A stretch of 35,795 nucleotides of DNA from contig JBGQBN010000042.1 of assembly GCA_041494805.1 (NCBI GenBank), forward strand, positions 1-35,795, written 5' to 3'. Position numbers and translations under genes: made by a program. The stretch comes from JBGQBN01 sp041494805. Its GTDB lineage: Bacteria > Acidobacteriota > Terriglobia > Terriglobales > Acidobacteriaceae. This document shows positions 23,001 to 29,174 of this stretch, one piece after another. Every line of letters starts with the position of its first letter. Within the stretch, counting starts at the first letter, position 1. The notes below the pieces were generated by a model. It ran no database searches. It was not told the origin of the DNA and was given only the letters and a program-made list of their open reading frames with translations.

Positions 23001-23558
23001 GGTCTCGGCCTGAGCATTTGCTACGGCATCATCAAGGAACACGGCGGCGACATTTCCGCGCGCAACCGCAAGGAGGGGGGTGCGTGCATCGAAGTTCGAC
23101 TGCCTGCTGCCGGCAAGGCCGCATCACCGGAGAAGACCTTACCTGCTCCGAGGCGCGAGTTTGCCATTGAAGGACGCGTACTGCTGGTGGAGGACGAAGA
23201 GGCAGTGCTGGAATTTGAACGTGACGTGCTGGTGGGTGCGGGAGCTCAGGTGGTCACGTTAATGGATGGGGAAGAAGCGAAAGCACGCCTGCTCAAGGAC
23301 TCCTTCGATGCACTCATCATCAATGGCAAGATGCCGGGTGGATGGAGTGCGCCGGAAGTGCACCGCTGGCTGGCGGAGAAATCCCCAGACTTGCAGAAGC
23401 GGGTACTGTTCACTTTCTCCAGCGTCGTGGAACCGGAAGTACGGAGTTTCCTGCACGATAACAACCTGCCCTACCTGGTAAAACCGTTCGAAGTGGGAGA
23501 TCTGATATCCCAGGCCCGACGCCTGCTGCAGAAGACTCAGGCGGCAGTCGCGGGATAG
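20052..23558 (+). CDS. Hybrid sensor histidine kinase (7TM-like, GAF, PAS, PAS, GAF, HisKA, HATPase, receiver with Asp-to-Asn change)
   Basis: About 1168 residues from ATG 20052, which has AAGGAGG (20034-20040) 11 bases upstream; ATG 20025 in frame is an alternative. Residues 1-215 have about six to seven membrane segments. Then: GAF about 219-375, PAS about 377-485, PAS about 486-615, GAF about 620-780, HisKA from about 795 with the phosphorylated His815 in GVAHELNNPLT, and the ATPase domain with INNAVDAM, DSGPGI and GTGLGLSICYGI. A C-terminal receiver (about 1040-1168) keeps the acidic pair in LLVEDEE and the Lys in YLVKPF, but the phosphoacceptor position is Asn1091 (ALIINGKMP), so it probably cannot be phosphorylated. 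It likely senses a membrane or soluble signal and passes phosphate to the divergent HD-GYP regulator. Confidence 0.92.
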   Translation: MPLATIPISILCTWTTMGEIFVPRLMAQESAALIMLAASLLVFRTFRERYLLISILGWLAYFVSRGTLRGVGAGSLARYGTAVSQAEFILAVCLFAGAVLVYTHARDLLLPLVLISVALTGYAVVRALWWPESITLRAALEISYRIIAFTAAVQLIRFRWARWEIGPWLLSASLLLLHLEWAPVNVYFPPSCNLMAELLLGLSMLLVVFDDYNMRNRRLNVLNALTSSISREQQHGPMMATALEELKALMHAKAAWFRLLQGESMVITQHIGLSQDFLQDRSSVTVDDTLEHVLREGTPTVVKASTTNESIRPYLERERFHHVVLVPVLGKKSPIGTLALGSRHRLSYTPEDLEFLTTSAHQLGLAVENLRLVEQILRSHRQWTNTFDSIHDFVLLHDSEFRVMKANHALLQRLGQAPADVMGNPCEAVLPRDQQKWTGCPYCRGMEEGFDEGPDPCFGGYSMVSTSSYVDQGSKQKGTIHVVRDISDRQVAEEKYRLLFEQVQEGVFVATPEGKLLDCNDAFVRMLGHSRREDLLAMNIDTELYASAEQRDAFRREVEQQNYVRNFEVTLRRKDGTLLTAVESSFATRDANGKIERYQGFLLDMTEKKRAEDEIRRRNRELNALNAMAVIATQSFDLDEILNLTLRQVISLLGAETGSIYLSEDETTFRRRAGWGQRSADRARFSEVKFPDGFGDLVTRSRTEVITLEYVPHLPPLVAEFIRADGLSSWIWVLLWGKDGPIGIMGISSREAREYTSNDENLLVAIGRQLATTIEKVRLYEETCRAYEDLRCTQEQLLQSEKMSAVGQLISGVAHELNNPLTAILGYAQLLESEGLEERAADYVRKLFKQAQRTHRVVQNLLSFARQRKPQQQQVDINKVLDETLALRDYDLKVNNITLERDIEAGVPAVTADPHQLEQVFLNIINNAVDAMLEAGQGGTLKVRVYSQDGYVRTEFQDSGPGIKEPNRIFDPFYTTKSIGKGTGLGLSICYGIIKEHGGDISARNRKEGGACIEVRLPAAGKAASPEKTLPAPRREFAIEGRVLLVEDEEAVLEFERDVLVGAGAQVVTLMDGEEAKARLLKDSFDALIINGKMPGGWSAPEVHRWLAEKSPDLQKRVLFTFSSVVEPEVRSFLHDNNLPYLVKPFEVGDLISQARRLLQKTQAAVAG

Positions 23559-23572
23559 AACTCCTTCCCAAG

Positions 23573-23872
23573 CTACAGGCTCTGTCGCAGGGTACGGGCA
23601 AACTCGCGAAGGGCGTTCTCGTTTCGCCGATACCACCGCCACTGCCCGATTTTCTTGGCCTGCACCAGGCCAGCCTTTTTCAGAATGGACATGTGATGGG
23701 AAATGGTAGGCTGCGAAAGGTGAATGCGCAGTTCGATGTCGGAGGCACACAGGCCTACATCCTTGCCGAGGGAACAGCCTCCCTTCTCCTTTAGGGCCTG
23801 CAGGATTCGCCGCCGGGTGGGATCAGCAATGGCTTGTAAGGCGCGATTCAGCGCTTGCTCGGGATCAGTCAT
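23573..23872 (-). CDS. ArsR-family winged-helix transcriptional regulator
   Basis: A 99-residue ArsR/SmtB-type repressor. Seen: RALQAIADPTRRRILQALKEKGGC at the first helices, a recognition helix LSQPTISHHMSILKKAGLV, and the wing KIGQWRWYRRNENAL. The D/CxCxxC-type metal site of ArsR is not visible; two cysteines (in GGCSLGKDVGLC) lie in the region before the recognition helix, so metal, redox or non-metal sensing are all open. I start at ATG 23872 because the longer TTG 23911 start would lie in a -35-like TTGACA. It ends 14 bases from the sensor kinase stop, tail to tail. No obvious target operon is adjacent on its own strand. Confidence 0.85.
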   Translation of the reverse strand: MTDPEQALNRALQAIADPTRRRILQALKEKGGCSLGKDVGLCASDIELRIHLSQPTISHHMSILKKAGLVQAKKIGQWRWYRRNENALREFARTLRQSL

Positions 23873-23882
23873 GGCAAGATTA

Positions 23883-23911
23883 GGAATAGACCGGGAATCG
23901 ACGGCTGTCAA
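23883..23911 (-). promoter_or_regulatory. Candidate promoter of the ArsR gene
   Basis: On the minus strand TTGACA (23911-23906), a 17-bp spacer and TATTCC (23888-23883). The -35 is perfect and the -10 matches only at its first three bases. The transcript would start about 4-5 bases before ATG 23872, so it would be nearly leaderless. Confidence 0.4.
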
Positions 23912-23914
23912 TGC

Positions 23915-24045
23915 GGAAGGCGGACCTCGGACGTCGGACTTCGGACCTCAGACCTCGGACTTCAGATTTCGGACACTCCGGCATCCGGAATATGGGATAG
24001 GTGAGTTGCTTTGGTCTTAGGTCTGACGTCCGAGGTCCGACGCCG
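23915..24045. repeat. Iterated-word hairpin element (word cggacctcgga)
   Basis: Tandem near-copies of tcggacct/tcggactt (23921-23973) are followed by the complement gtctgacgtccgaggtccgac (24021-24041). GGACCTCGGACGTC (23922-23935) and GACGTCCGAGGTCC (24025-24038) are a perfect 14-bp inverted repeat. The element fills the space between the ArsR and SPOR genes. Confidence 0.65.
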
Positions 24046-24057
24046 CCTTTAGCATCT

Positions 24058-24657
24058 TCACTTCTTCAGTATCGGGTTGTAGCCATCACTCACCAGCTTG
24101 GCGCGCATGAGTTCGGCGTCTTTGATGTCGGCGAAGGGGCCTACCTGGACGTGAAAGAGCTTGTCGGGCGGTATGTTGGTGGCGAATGCGGGATATTGCC
24201 TTTGCTTGAGGGCCGCTACCAGCGCTTCGGCATCCTCCTGTTTGCTGACGGCGGCGACCTGCACGTAGTAGCCGGTCAAGGGCGGGGCGGCCATCGGATC
24301 GGAAGGGTTCGGCGTATCGGAGGGTGGGCTGGCGTTGGTGTCGGGAGCGTTGCTGGCCGTATCGTTGGTTGCTAACTGGGCGTTGGCATCTTTCTGTCCC
24401 ACCGCTTTGTAAAACGTCAGGTCAGAAGATGGAGCTGGATTGCTGTTGCCGGACTTGACCGCTGACGGACGTACGGCGCTATTGGGCACAGTGGCGGCAG
24501 GGGACAGATCGCCGGCGGTGGCGGTTTTTGCTGAATTTCTGCCGAGGGAAAATCCCATCCCGAAGAACACCGCGCACAGTGCCACCAGCCCGAAGAACAG
24601 CACCAGCATCTTGCCTGTGCCCAGCGTGATTTCCGTGTCCTGAGATGCGGTGGCCAT
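24058..24657 (-). CDS. SPOR domain protein, membrane-anchored
   Basis: A 199-residue protein with a short cytoplasmic N-terminus, one membrane segment (about residues 17-38, KMLVLFFGLVALCAVFFGMG), a Ser/Pro/Asn-rich linker (about 45-125) and a C-terminal SPOR domain (about 126-199: GYYVQVAAVSKQEDAEALVA, then LFHVQVGPFADIKDAEL and DGYNPIL). SPOR domains bind denuded glycan strands of septal peptidoglycan, so a role in cell division or envelope organisation is likely, as for FtsN or DamX-type proteins. It precedes no obvious division genes. It lies downstream of the slipin gene on the same strand with a 33-bp gap, so it may be in the same transcript. Confidence 0.9.
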   Translation of the reverse strand: MATASQDTEITLGTGKMLVLFFGLVALCAVFFGMGFSLGRNSAKTATAGDLSPAATVPNSAVRPSAVKSGNSNPAPSSDLTFYKAVGQKDANAQLATNDTASNAPDTNASPPSDTPNPSDPMAAPPLTGYYVQVAAVSKQEDAEALVAALKQRQYPAFATNIPPDKLFHVQVGPFADIKDAELMRAKLVSDGYNPILKK

Positions 24658-24690
24658 TCCGACCTCGTGGTTGTAGCCGGTGGAAATTAA

Positions 24691-25485
24691 TCAGCTCTTG
24701 GCGGCGGGCGGCGAGCCGCCTCCGTCGGGTTTTCCCAACATCTTCTGAATGCCGGAGAAGAAGTCCACCGGGACGGGGAAGACCACGGTGGTGTTCTTCT
24801 CCACGCCGATTTCGGTCAGGGTCTGCAGATAGCGCAACTGCACGCTGACCGGTTCGGTGGCCAGCAGCTTGGCGGCATCCACCAGGCGCTGGGCGGCGGA
24901 AAACTCGCCTTCGGCGTGGATGATCTTGGAACGCTTTTCGCGTTCGGCCTCAGCTTGCTTGGCCATGGCGCGCAGCATGGACTCGGGCATGTCCACCTGC
25001 TTGACCTCGACGTTGGTAACTTTCACGCCCCAGGGGGCGGTATGGGTGTCGAGGATGCTCTGCAGGCGCAGGTTGATCTTTTCACGATGGGCCAGCAGTT
25101 CGTCCAGTTCCTGCTCGCCGAGCACGGAGCGTAACGTGGTCTGCGCGAATTGCGAGGTCTGGTAGACGTAATTGGAGACTTCCACCACCGCTTTGTTGGG
25201 GTCAATCACGCGCAGAAAGATAACGGCATTGACCTTCAACGTGACGTTGTCGCGGGTGATGATGTCTTGTGGCGGGACCTCCAGGGCCTCCTGCCGCAAT
25301 GAGATGCGCACCATGCGGTCGATGGGCACGAACACCAGGATGATACCCGGCCCCTTGGCGGTCCCCAGCAGTCGCCCCAGGCGGAAAATGACGCCGCGCT
25401 CGTATTCGGCCAGGACCTTGATTGAGCTCAAGAGGTACAGAGCGACGATAATGATGGCAACAGCAGTGAACCCGAACTCTGGCAT
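24691..25485 (-). CDS. Slipin/stomatin-like SPFH-domain membrane protein
   Basis: A 264-residue protein from ATG 25485, chosen over GTG 25497 because GGAGG lies 5 bases before the ATG. One N-terminal membrane hairpin or segment (AVAIIIVALYLLSSIKVLAEYERGV) is followed by the SPFH/band-7 domain: GVIFRLGRLLGTAKGPGIILVFVP, DVT-like DNVTLKVNAVIFLRV, YQTSQFAQTTLRSVLGEQELDELL, WGVKVTNVEVKQVDMPE and an alpha-helical oligomerisation part (KQAEAEREKRSKIIHAEGE). It forms ring-like membrane assemblies and typically pairs with NfeD, which lies directly upstream on the same strand with about a 108-bp gap. The two are known to act together in membrane quality control. Confidence 0.93.
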   Translation of the reverse strand: MPEFGFTAVAIIIVALYLLSSIKVLAEYERGVIFRLGRLLGTAKGPGIILVFVPIDRMVRISLRQEALEVPPQDIITRDNVTLKVNAVIFLRVIDPNKAVVEVSNYVYQTSQFAQTTLRSVLGEQELDELLAHREKINLRLQSILDTHTAPWGVKVTNVEVKQVDMPESMLRAMAKQAEAEREKRSKIIHAEGEFSAAQRLVDAAKLLATEPVSVQLRYLQTLTEIGVEKNTTVVFPVPVDFFSGIQKMLGKPDGGGSPPAAKS

Positions 25486-25593
25486 CTCAGCCTCCACTCC
25501 CGACTTTCAAGATCGCTTCTGCGGCGGATTGTATCGCAATTCTGCTTGCGGGTGCAGTGATTCGAGGTTGTCCGTCGAGGTTCAACCGGCAAG

Positions 25594-26916
25594 TCAGGCC
25601 AAGGTGGTTGCCGGGGCGCGCTGCATGGAGGGGATGGGGTCGACCTGCAGTTGTAGACTGTCCACCTTCCTCACTACCACCGGTTGCCCGGCCGGAACGC
25701 TGGCGGAAGACACCACATCCCATAATTCGCCGTGGACAAACACCTTGCCTTGAGGAGAGAGCGGGGTCTGGGCCACGCCAATTTCGCCGACCAGACCTTG
25801 CGCGCCGGTGACTATCTTGTTGGCTCGGGCCTTCAGGGCAATGCGCATTAGAAAGACGGTAATGATCCCGATTGGGATGCTAACTGCCAGCGCGGTAGCA
25901 AACCGGACCTGCATCTCTGGAATCGGGGCATCCACTAGAAGGAGCCCGCCCAATACCATGGTGGTGATCCCGCCGATGGCCAGCACCCCGTGGGTGGCAA
26001 ACTTGGCCTCAAGAGCGAAGAGAGCAAACGAGGCGAGAATCAAGATCAGTGCGGCAGAACGCGTGGGCAGCAGATTAAACGCGAACAGCGCGAGGAGGAT
26101 GAAGATTACACCGACCGTCCCCGGCACTACCGCGCCCGGATGGTTGAATTCGGCATAGAGCGCCAGCGCACCGATGGCCAGCAGAATGAAAGCAATGTTC
26201 GGGTCCATGATGTAGGCCAGGATGCGTTGCTTGAGGGTCATGTCGAACTTGCGGACCGGCTCACCCACCAGGTTGAGCGTCACGGTCTGGCCGTTGAATC
26301 GCTTCACCGGTTTTCCCTGCATCTGCTTGAACACGTCTTCTTCGCTGGAGGCGACGTAGTCGATCAGCTTCTGCGAGAGCGCTTCCTGCTCGGTAAAGGA
26401 TTTCGACTGGCGCACGGCGCTTTCGGCCACTTCGACATTGCGGCCACGCTTGGACACTATCGAGCGCATCAGGGCGGCGGAGTCGTTCTCCAGCTTTTCT
26501 TTCATCACATCGTCCATCTTGCCGCCGCCGATGGTCACGGGATGAGCGGCACCGGTGTTGGTACCAGGCGCCATTGCCGCCACGTCGGCGCTTTCGAGGA
26601 TGAAGAAACCGGCGGAGGCGGCCCGGCTGCCCCCGGGGGCAACGTAGATGATCACCGGGACGGGCGCTGCCAGGATTTTCTCGATGATGTCGCGGGTCGA
26701 GTCGAGGAGGCCTCCAGGCGTGTTGATCTCGATCAGAAGTGCTTGATCCTTGTTGTGCCCGGCCTCGGCCAGGGCGCGGCCGATGTACTCATCGGTGATG
26801 GGGTGGATGGTGTCGTTGATCACGATCTTCAGCACTTCGGCGGAAGAGGGTACCGTGCACAACAGGAGCCCGGCGACTACGGCGCACAAAACGCGTGAGA
26901 TGGAGAACAGTTTCAT
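25594..26916 (-). CDS. NfeD-family membrane-bound serine protease (ClpP-class)
   Basis: A 440-residue protein. ATG 26916 (MKLFSISR) starts a signal peptide; the longer frame to 27060 covers a dispersed repeat and is not needed. After the signal peptide comes a ClpP-like protease domain: LLIEINTPGGLLDSTRDII, IIYVAPGGSRAASAGFFILESADVAAMAPGTNTGAAHPV with the catalytic-type Ser in SAASAG-like context, and KMDDVMKEKLENDSAALMRSI with a candidate catalytic Lys. Four or more membrane segments (about 250-380) follow, then a C-terminal OB-fold (GLVGEIGVAQTPLSPQGKVFVHGELWDVVS). This full-length form cleaves stomatin partners near their C-terminus in known cases; the slipin gene lies downstream, forming the usual pair. 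Confidence 0.9.
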   Translation of the reverse strand: MKLFSISRVLCAVVAGLLLCTVPSSAEVLKIVINDTIHPITDEYIGRALAEAGHNKDQALLIEINTPGGLLDSTRDIIEKILAAPVPVIIYVAPGGSRAASAGFFILESADVAAMAPGTNTGAAHPVTIGGGKMDDVMKEKLENDSAALMRSIVSKRGRNVEVAESAVRQSKSFTEQEALSQKLIDYVASSEEDVFKQMQGKPVKRFNGQTVTLNLVGEPVRKFDMTLKQRILAYIMDPNIAFILLAIGALALYAEFNHPGAVVPGTVGVIFILLALFAFNLLPTRSAALILILASFALFALEAKFATHGVLAIGGITTMVLGGLLLVDAPIPEMQVRFATALAVSIPIGIITVFLMRIALKARANKIVTGAQGLVGEIGVAQTPLSPQGKVFVHGELWDVVSSASVPAGQPVVVRKVDSLQLQVDPIPSMQRAPATTLA

Positions 26917-26961
26917 CGGTCCCGGGCCCTCGCTTCTATTGTCTCTCAGAGCCCACAAATA

Positions 26962-26991
26962 AACCACAGAGGACACTGAGGACACGGAGGA
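26962..26991 (+). repeat. Dispersed 30-bp repeat, copy 2
   Basis: Begins AACCACAGAGGACAC and ends CACGGAGGA. It matches the copy at 6184-6213 (minus strand) at 27 of 30 positions. It lies between the NfeD and NADH dehydrogenase genes. Confidence 0.7.
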
Positions 26992-27008
26992 AAAGAGGAA
27001 TCGTGTGC

Positions 27009-28319
27009 TCAGTGCCCACTGTGGTGAACCTGGGTCTTCTCCGGCTGCAGTTCCGCCCAACTGGGTAGCCGCGTATCTCCGGTGATCAAGCGCGCGCCAC
27101 GTTCATAGGTGAGGTATGACCATGCCCACTGGATCAGGACGATCAGCCGGTTGCGGAACCCAATCAAGAAGAAAATGTGAATGAACAGCCATGACAACCA
27201 GGCTATGAAGCCGGAGATGTGTAGCTTGCCAAACTGGGCCACGCCGGCGGAGCGCCCGATGGTGGCGAGGCTGCCTTTGTCGAAGTAATGAAAATTCTTG
27301 CGCGGTTCGCCCTGCAGGTCGCGGTGGATATTGCGGGCGGTGGCCGAACCCTCTTGCATGGCGACCGGCGCCACTCCCGGCAGCATCTTGCCGTTTTCGT
27401 CCTTCAGGGAGGCGAGGTCGCCGATGACGAAGACTTCGGGATGCCCCGGAATACTCAGGTCGGGATTTACCAGCACCCGCCCGGCACGGTCCAGCGGCGC
27501 TCCGAGCTTCTTTCCCAAAGTTGAGGCGGCCACCCCGGCAGCCCACAGGATGACAGCGGCGGGCAGACGGGTTTCGCCCATGAGCACGGCAGCCGGCTCA
27601 ATGCCGGTGACGAGGGCGGAAGTGCGCACCTCCACGCCGAGGTGGCGGAGTTGCTCCTCGGCGCTTCGGGAAAGATCTTCGGGATAGGTAGGCAGGACGC
27701 GCGGTCCGCCTTCGAGCAACAGGATTCGGGTGCGCTTGGGATCGATGGAGCGAAATTCGTTGGCCAGGACGCGGCGTGCGATCTCCGCCAGGGTGCCCGC
27801 CAGTTCCACACCGGTGGGGCCGCCGCCCACGACTACAAAATTCAGTTGCACCTGTCCTTCGCCGCTCGCGGCTTGGCGTTCGGCGAGCTCGAAGGCGAGC
27901 AGAACCCGGCGACGAATTTCCAGCGCGTCTTCAATCGTTTTCAGGCCGGGAGCGAAGGGTTCCCATTCGTCGTGGCCAAAGTAGGCGTGGCTGGCACCCG
28001 CGGCGACGATCAGATAGTCGTAGGGAATTTCCTGATCGGGGAGCTTTACCAGGCGCTTGGAAAGGTCGAAGTCTTTTGCTTCTCCGAGCAGCACTTGAAC
28101 ATTGCGGCGGCCCCGCAGGATCCAGCGGATGGGGGCGGCGATTTCTCCGGGAGACAGCCCGGCAGTTGCAACCTGATAAAGCAGGGGCTGAAAAGTGTGA
28201 TGGTTCTTGCGGTCGATCAGGGTAACTTGAACCGCATAACGGGCGAGGGTGCGGGCTGCGAGCAGGCCGCCGAAGCCGCCGCCGACAATCGCTATGCGCG
28301 GTTTGCCTGTGCTACGCAT
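27009..28319 (-). CDS. ndh: Type II NADH dehydrogenase / NAD(P)/FAD-dependent oxidoreductase
   Basis: A 436-residue flavoprotein that oxidises NADH and reduces quinone at the inner membrane without pumping protons. Two dinucleotide-binding folds: IAIVGGGFGGLLAARTLA for FAD at the N-terminus, and NFVVVGGGPTGVELAGTLAE for NADH in the middle. Also seen are HHTFQPLLYQVATAGL near the flavin, VFVIGDLASLKD (FAD pyrophosphate-binding Asp) and VAPVAMQEGSATARNI. The C-terminus has a hydrophobic stretch (SGFIAWLSWLFIHIFFLIGFRNRLIVLIQWAWSY) that anchors it to the membrane. ATG 28319 is chosen; GTG 28328 in frame is an alternative. It is transcribed away from the TetR-controlled efflux operon. Confidence 0.92.
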   Translation of the reverse strand: MRSTGKPRIAIVGGGFGGLLAARTLARYAVQVTLIDRKNHHTFQPLLYQVATAGLSPGEIAAPIRWILRGRRNVQVLLGEAKDFDLSKRLVKLPDQEIPYDYLIVAAGASHAYFGHDEWEPFAPGLKTIEDALEIRRRVLLAFELAERQAASGEGQVQLNFVVVGGGPTGVELAGTLAEIARRVLANEFRSIDPKRTRILLLEGGPRVLPTYPEDLSRSAEEQLRHLGVEVRTSALVTGIEPAAVLMGETRLPAAVILWAAGVAASTLGKKLGAPLDRAGRVLVNPDLSIPGHPEVFVIGDLASLKDENGKMLPGVAPVAMQEGSATARNIHRDLQGEPRKNFHYFDKGSLATIGRSAGVAQFGKLHISGFIAWLSWLFIHIFFLIGFRNRLIVLIQWAWSYLTYERGARLITGDTRLPSWAELQPEKTQVHHSGH

Positions 28320-28406
28320 GGTTATCACTCTATTAGATTCCGTTGGGGTGCGTCGCGTCGAAAAAGGTTGTCTTCCGGCGGGCGGGAGCAGCCCAGCGGG
28401 CGCGGC

Positions 28407-28435
28407 TTGACAGGCAAGCCGGAGCGATTTATAAG
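28407..28435 (+). promoter_or_regulatory. Sigma-70-type promoter of the tetR/RND operon
   Basis: TTGACA (28407-28412), a 17-bp spacer and TATAAG (28430-28435); 6/6 and 5/6 matches with ideal spacing. It is the strongest promoter found in the window. The palindromic operator begins within its -10 and covers the predicted start near 28442. Confidence 0.75.
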
Positions 28436-28453
28436 TAAGTGTTTACTTACTTA
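28432..28453 (+). promoter_or_regulatory. TetR operator palindrome
   Basis: TAAGTAAGT (28432-28440), a 4-bp GTTT centre, and ACTTACTTA (28445-28453): a perfect 9-bp inverted repeat of 22 bp total. It overlaps the -10 and the predicted transcription start, so a bound TetR dimer would block the polymerase. It starts 35 bases before the tetR ATG, which implies autoregulation of the whole operon. Confidence 0.75.
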
Positions 28454-28466
28454 GCGAATACTTATT

Positions 28467-29174
28467 ATGGCTACAGCCCAAATCCGATTTTCGGCAGCCG
28501 ACCGGCGGGAGCAAATCCTGGACGTGGCTACCGGCCTATTTGCCCGCCAGGGGTTTCAAGGCACCACGACCCGGCAGATTGCGGAACGCAGTGGGGTGAC
28601 CGAGGCGCTTATCTTCCGGCATTTTCCCAGCAAGGAGAACCTTTATTGGGCGGTGATCGAAAGCAAGATGAAGGCCTCCGGAGCCCGGGAACGCATGCAG
28701 CAGCGGCTGCAGGCCGGGGGCACGGACGTGGAAGTGCTTTCCGGGATCGCGGCTGAGATCCTGGAGCGGCGGGCCAAAGACCAGACGCTTTCCCGGCTTC
28801 TGCTTTACAGCGCGCTGGAAAACCACCGTCTCTCCCACCGCTTTTTCCGCAACTATGTGGCTGAGTACTACGAGGTGCTGGCGGATTACATCCGCCGGCG
28901 CATTGATACGGGGCAGTTCCGCCCGCTGGATCCATTGCTCGCGGCGCGGGGTTTCTTCGGTATGGTGATCTACCACTCGTGGATCCAGGAATTGTATGGG
29001 GGGAAACGTTATCAGGATTTTCCCGTCCAACAGGTAAGCACGACTTTGTCGGAGGTGTGGCTGCAGGGCATGTTGAGCAATGGGAAAAATGCAACCGGAC
29101 GTCAGTCAGCGAAATCGAATAATGGCAATCATCGCAGGAAACAAAATCATGCGGCTCGTAATCATTCCAGCTAA
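28467..29174 (+). CDS. TetR-family transcriptional repressor
   Basis: A 235-residue regulator. The N-terminal DNA-binding domain is typical: DRREQILDVATGLFARQGF, then TTTRQIAERSGVTEALIFRHF with helix-turn-helix residues at about 34-55, and PSKENLYWAVI. The C-terminal ligand and dimer domain (about 65-215) is variable, and the last 25 residues are rich in Asn, Lys and Arg. A perfect 22-bp palindrome overlaps the promoter upstream, so it very likely represses itself and the efflux genes until a ligand binds. Its 3' end overlaps the adaptor gene start by 26 bp, confirming one transcript. No ribosome site is clear before ATG 28467. Confidence 0.9.
   Translation: MATAQIRFSAADRREQILDVATGLFARQGFQGTTTRQIAERSGVTEALIFRHFPSKENLYWAVIESKMKASGARERMQQRLQAGGTDVEVLSGIAAEILERRAKDQTLSRLLLYSALENHRLSHRFFRNYVAEYYEVLADYIRRRIDTGQFRPLDPLLAARGFFGMVIYHSWIQELYGGKRYQDFPVQQVSTTLSEVWLQGMLSNGKNATGRQSAKSNNGNHRRKQNHAARNHSS

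Noticed and set aside
26917..27060. Longer NfeD N-terminus up to 27060
   Set aside because: It would read through the 30-bp dispersed repeat and place the signal peptide internally; ATG 26916 gives a normal signal peptide.
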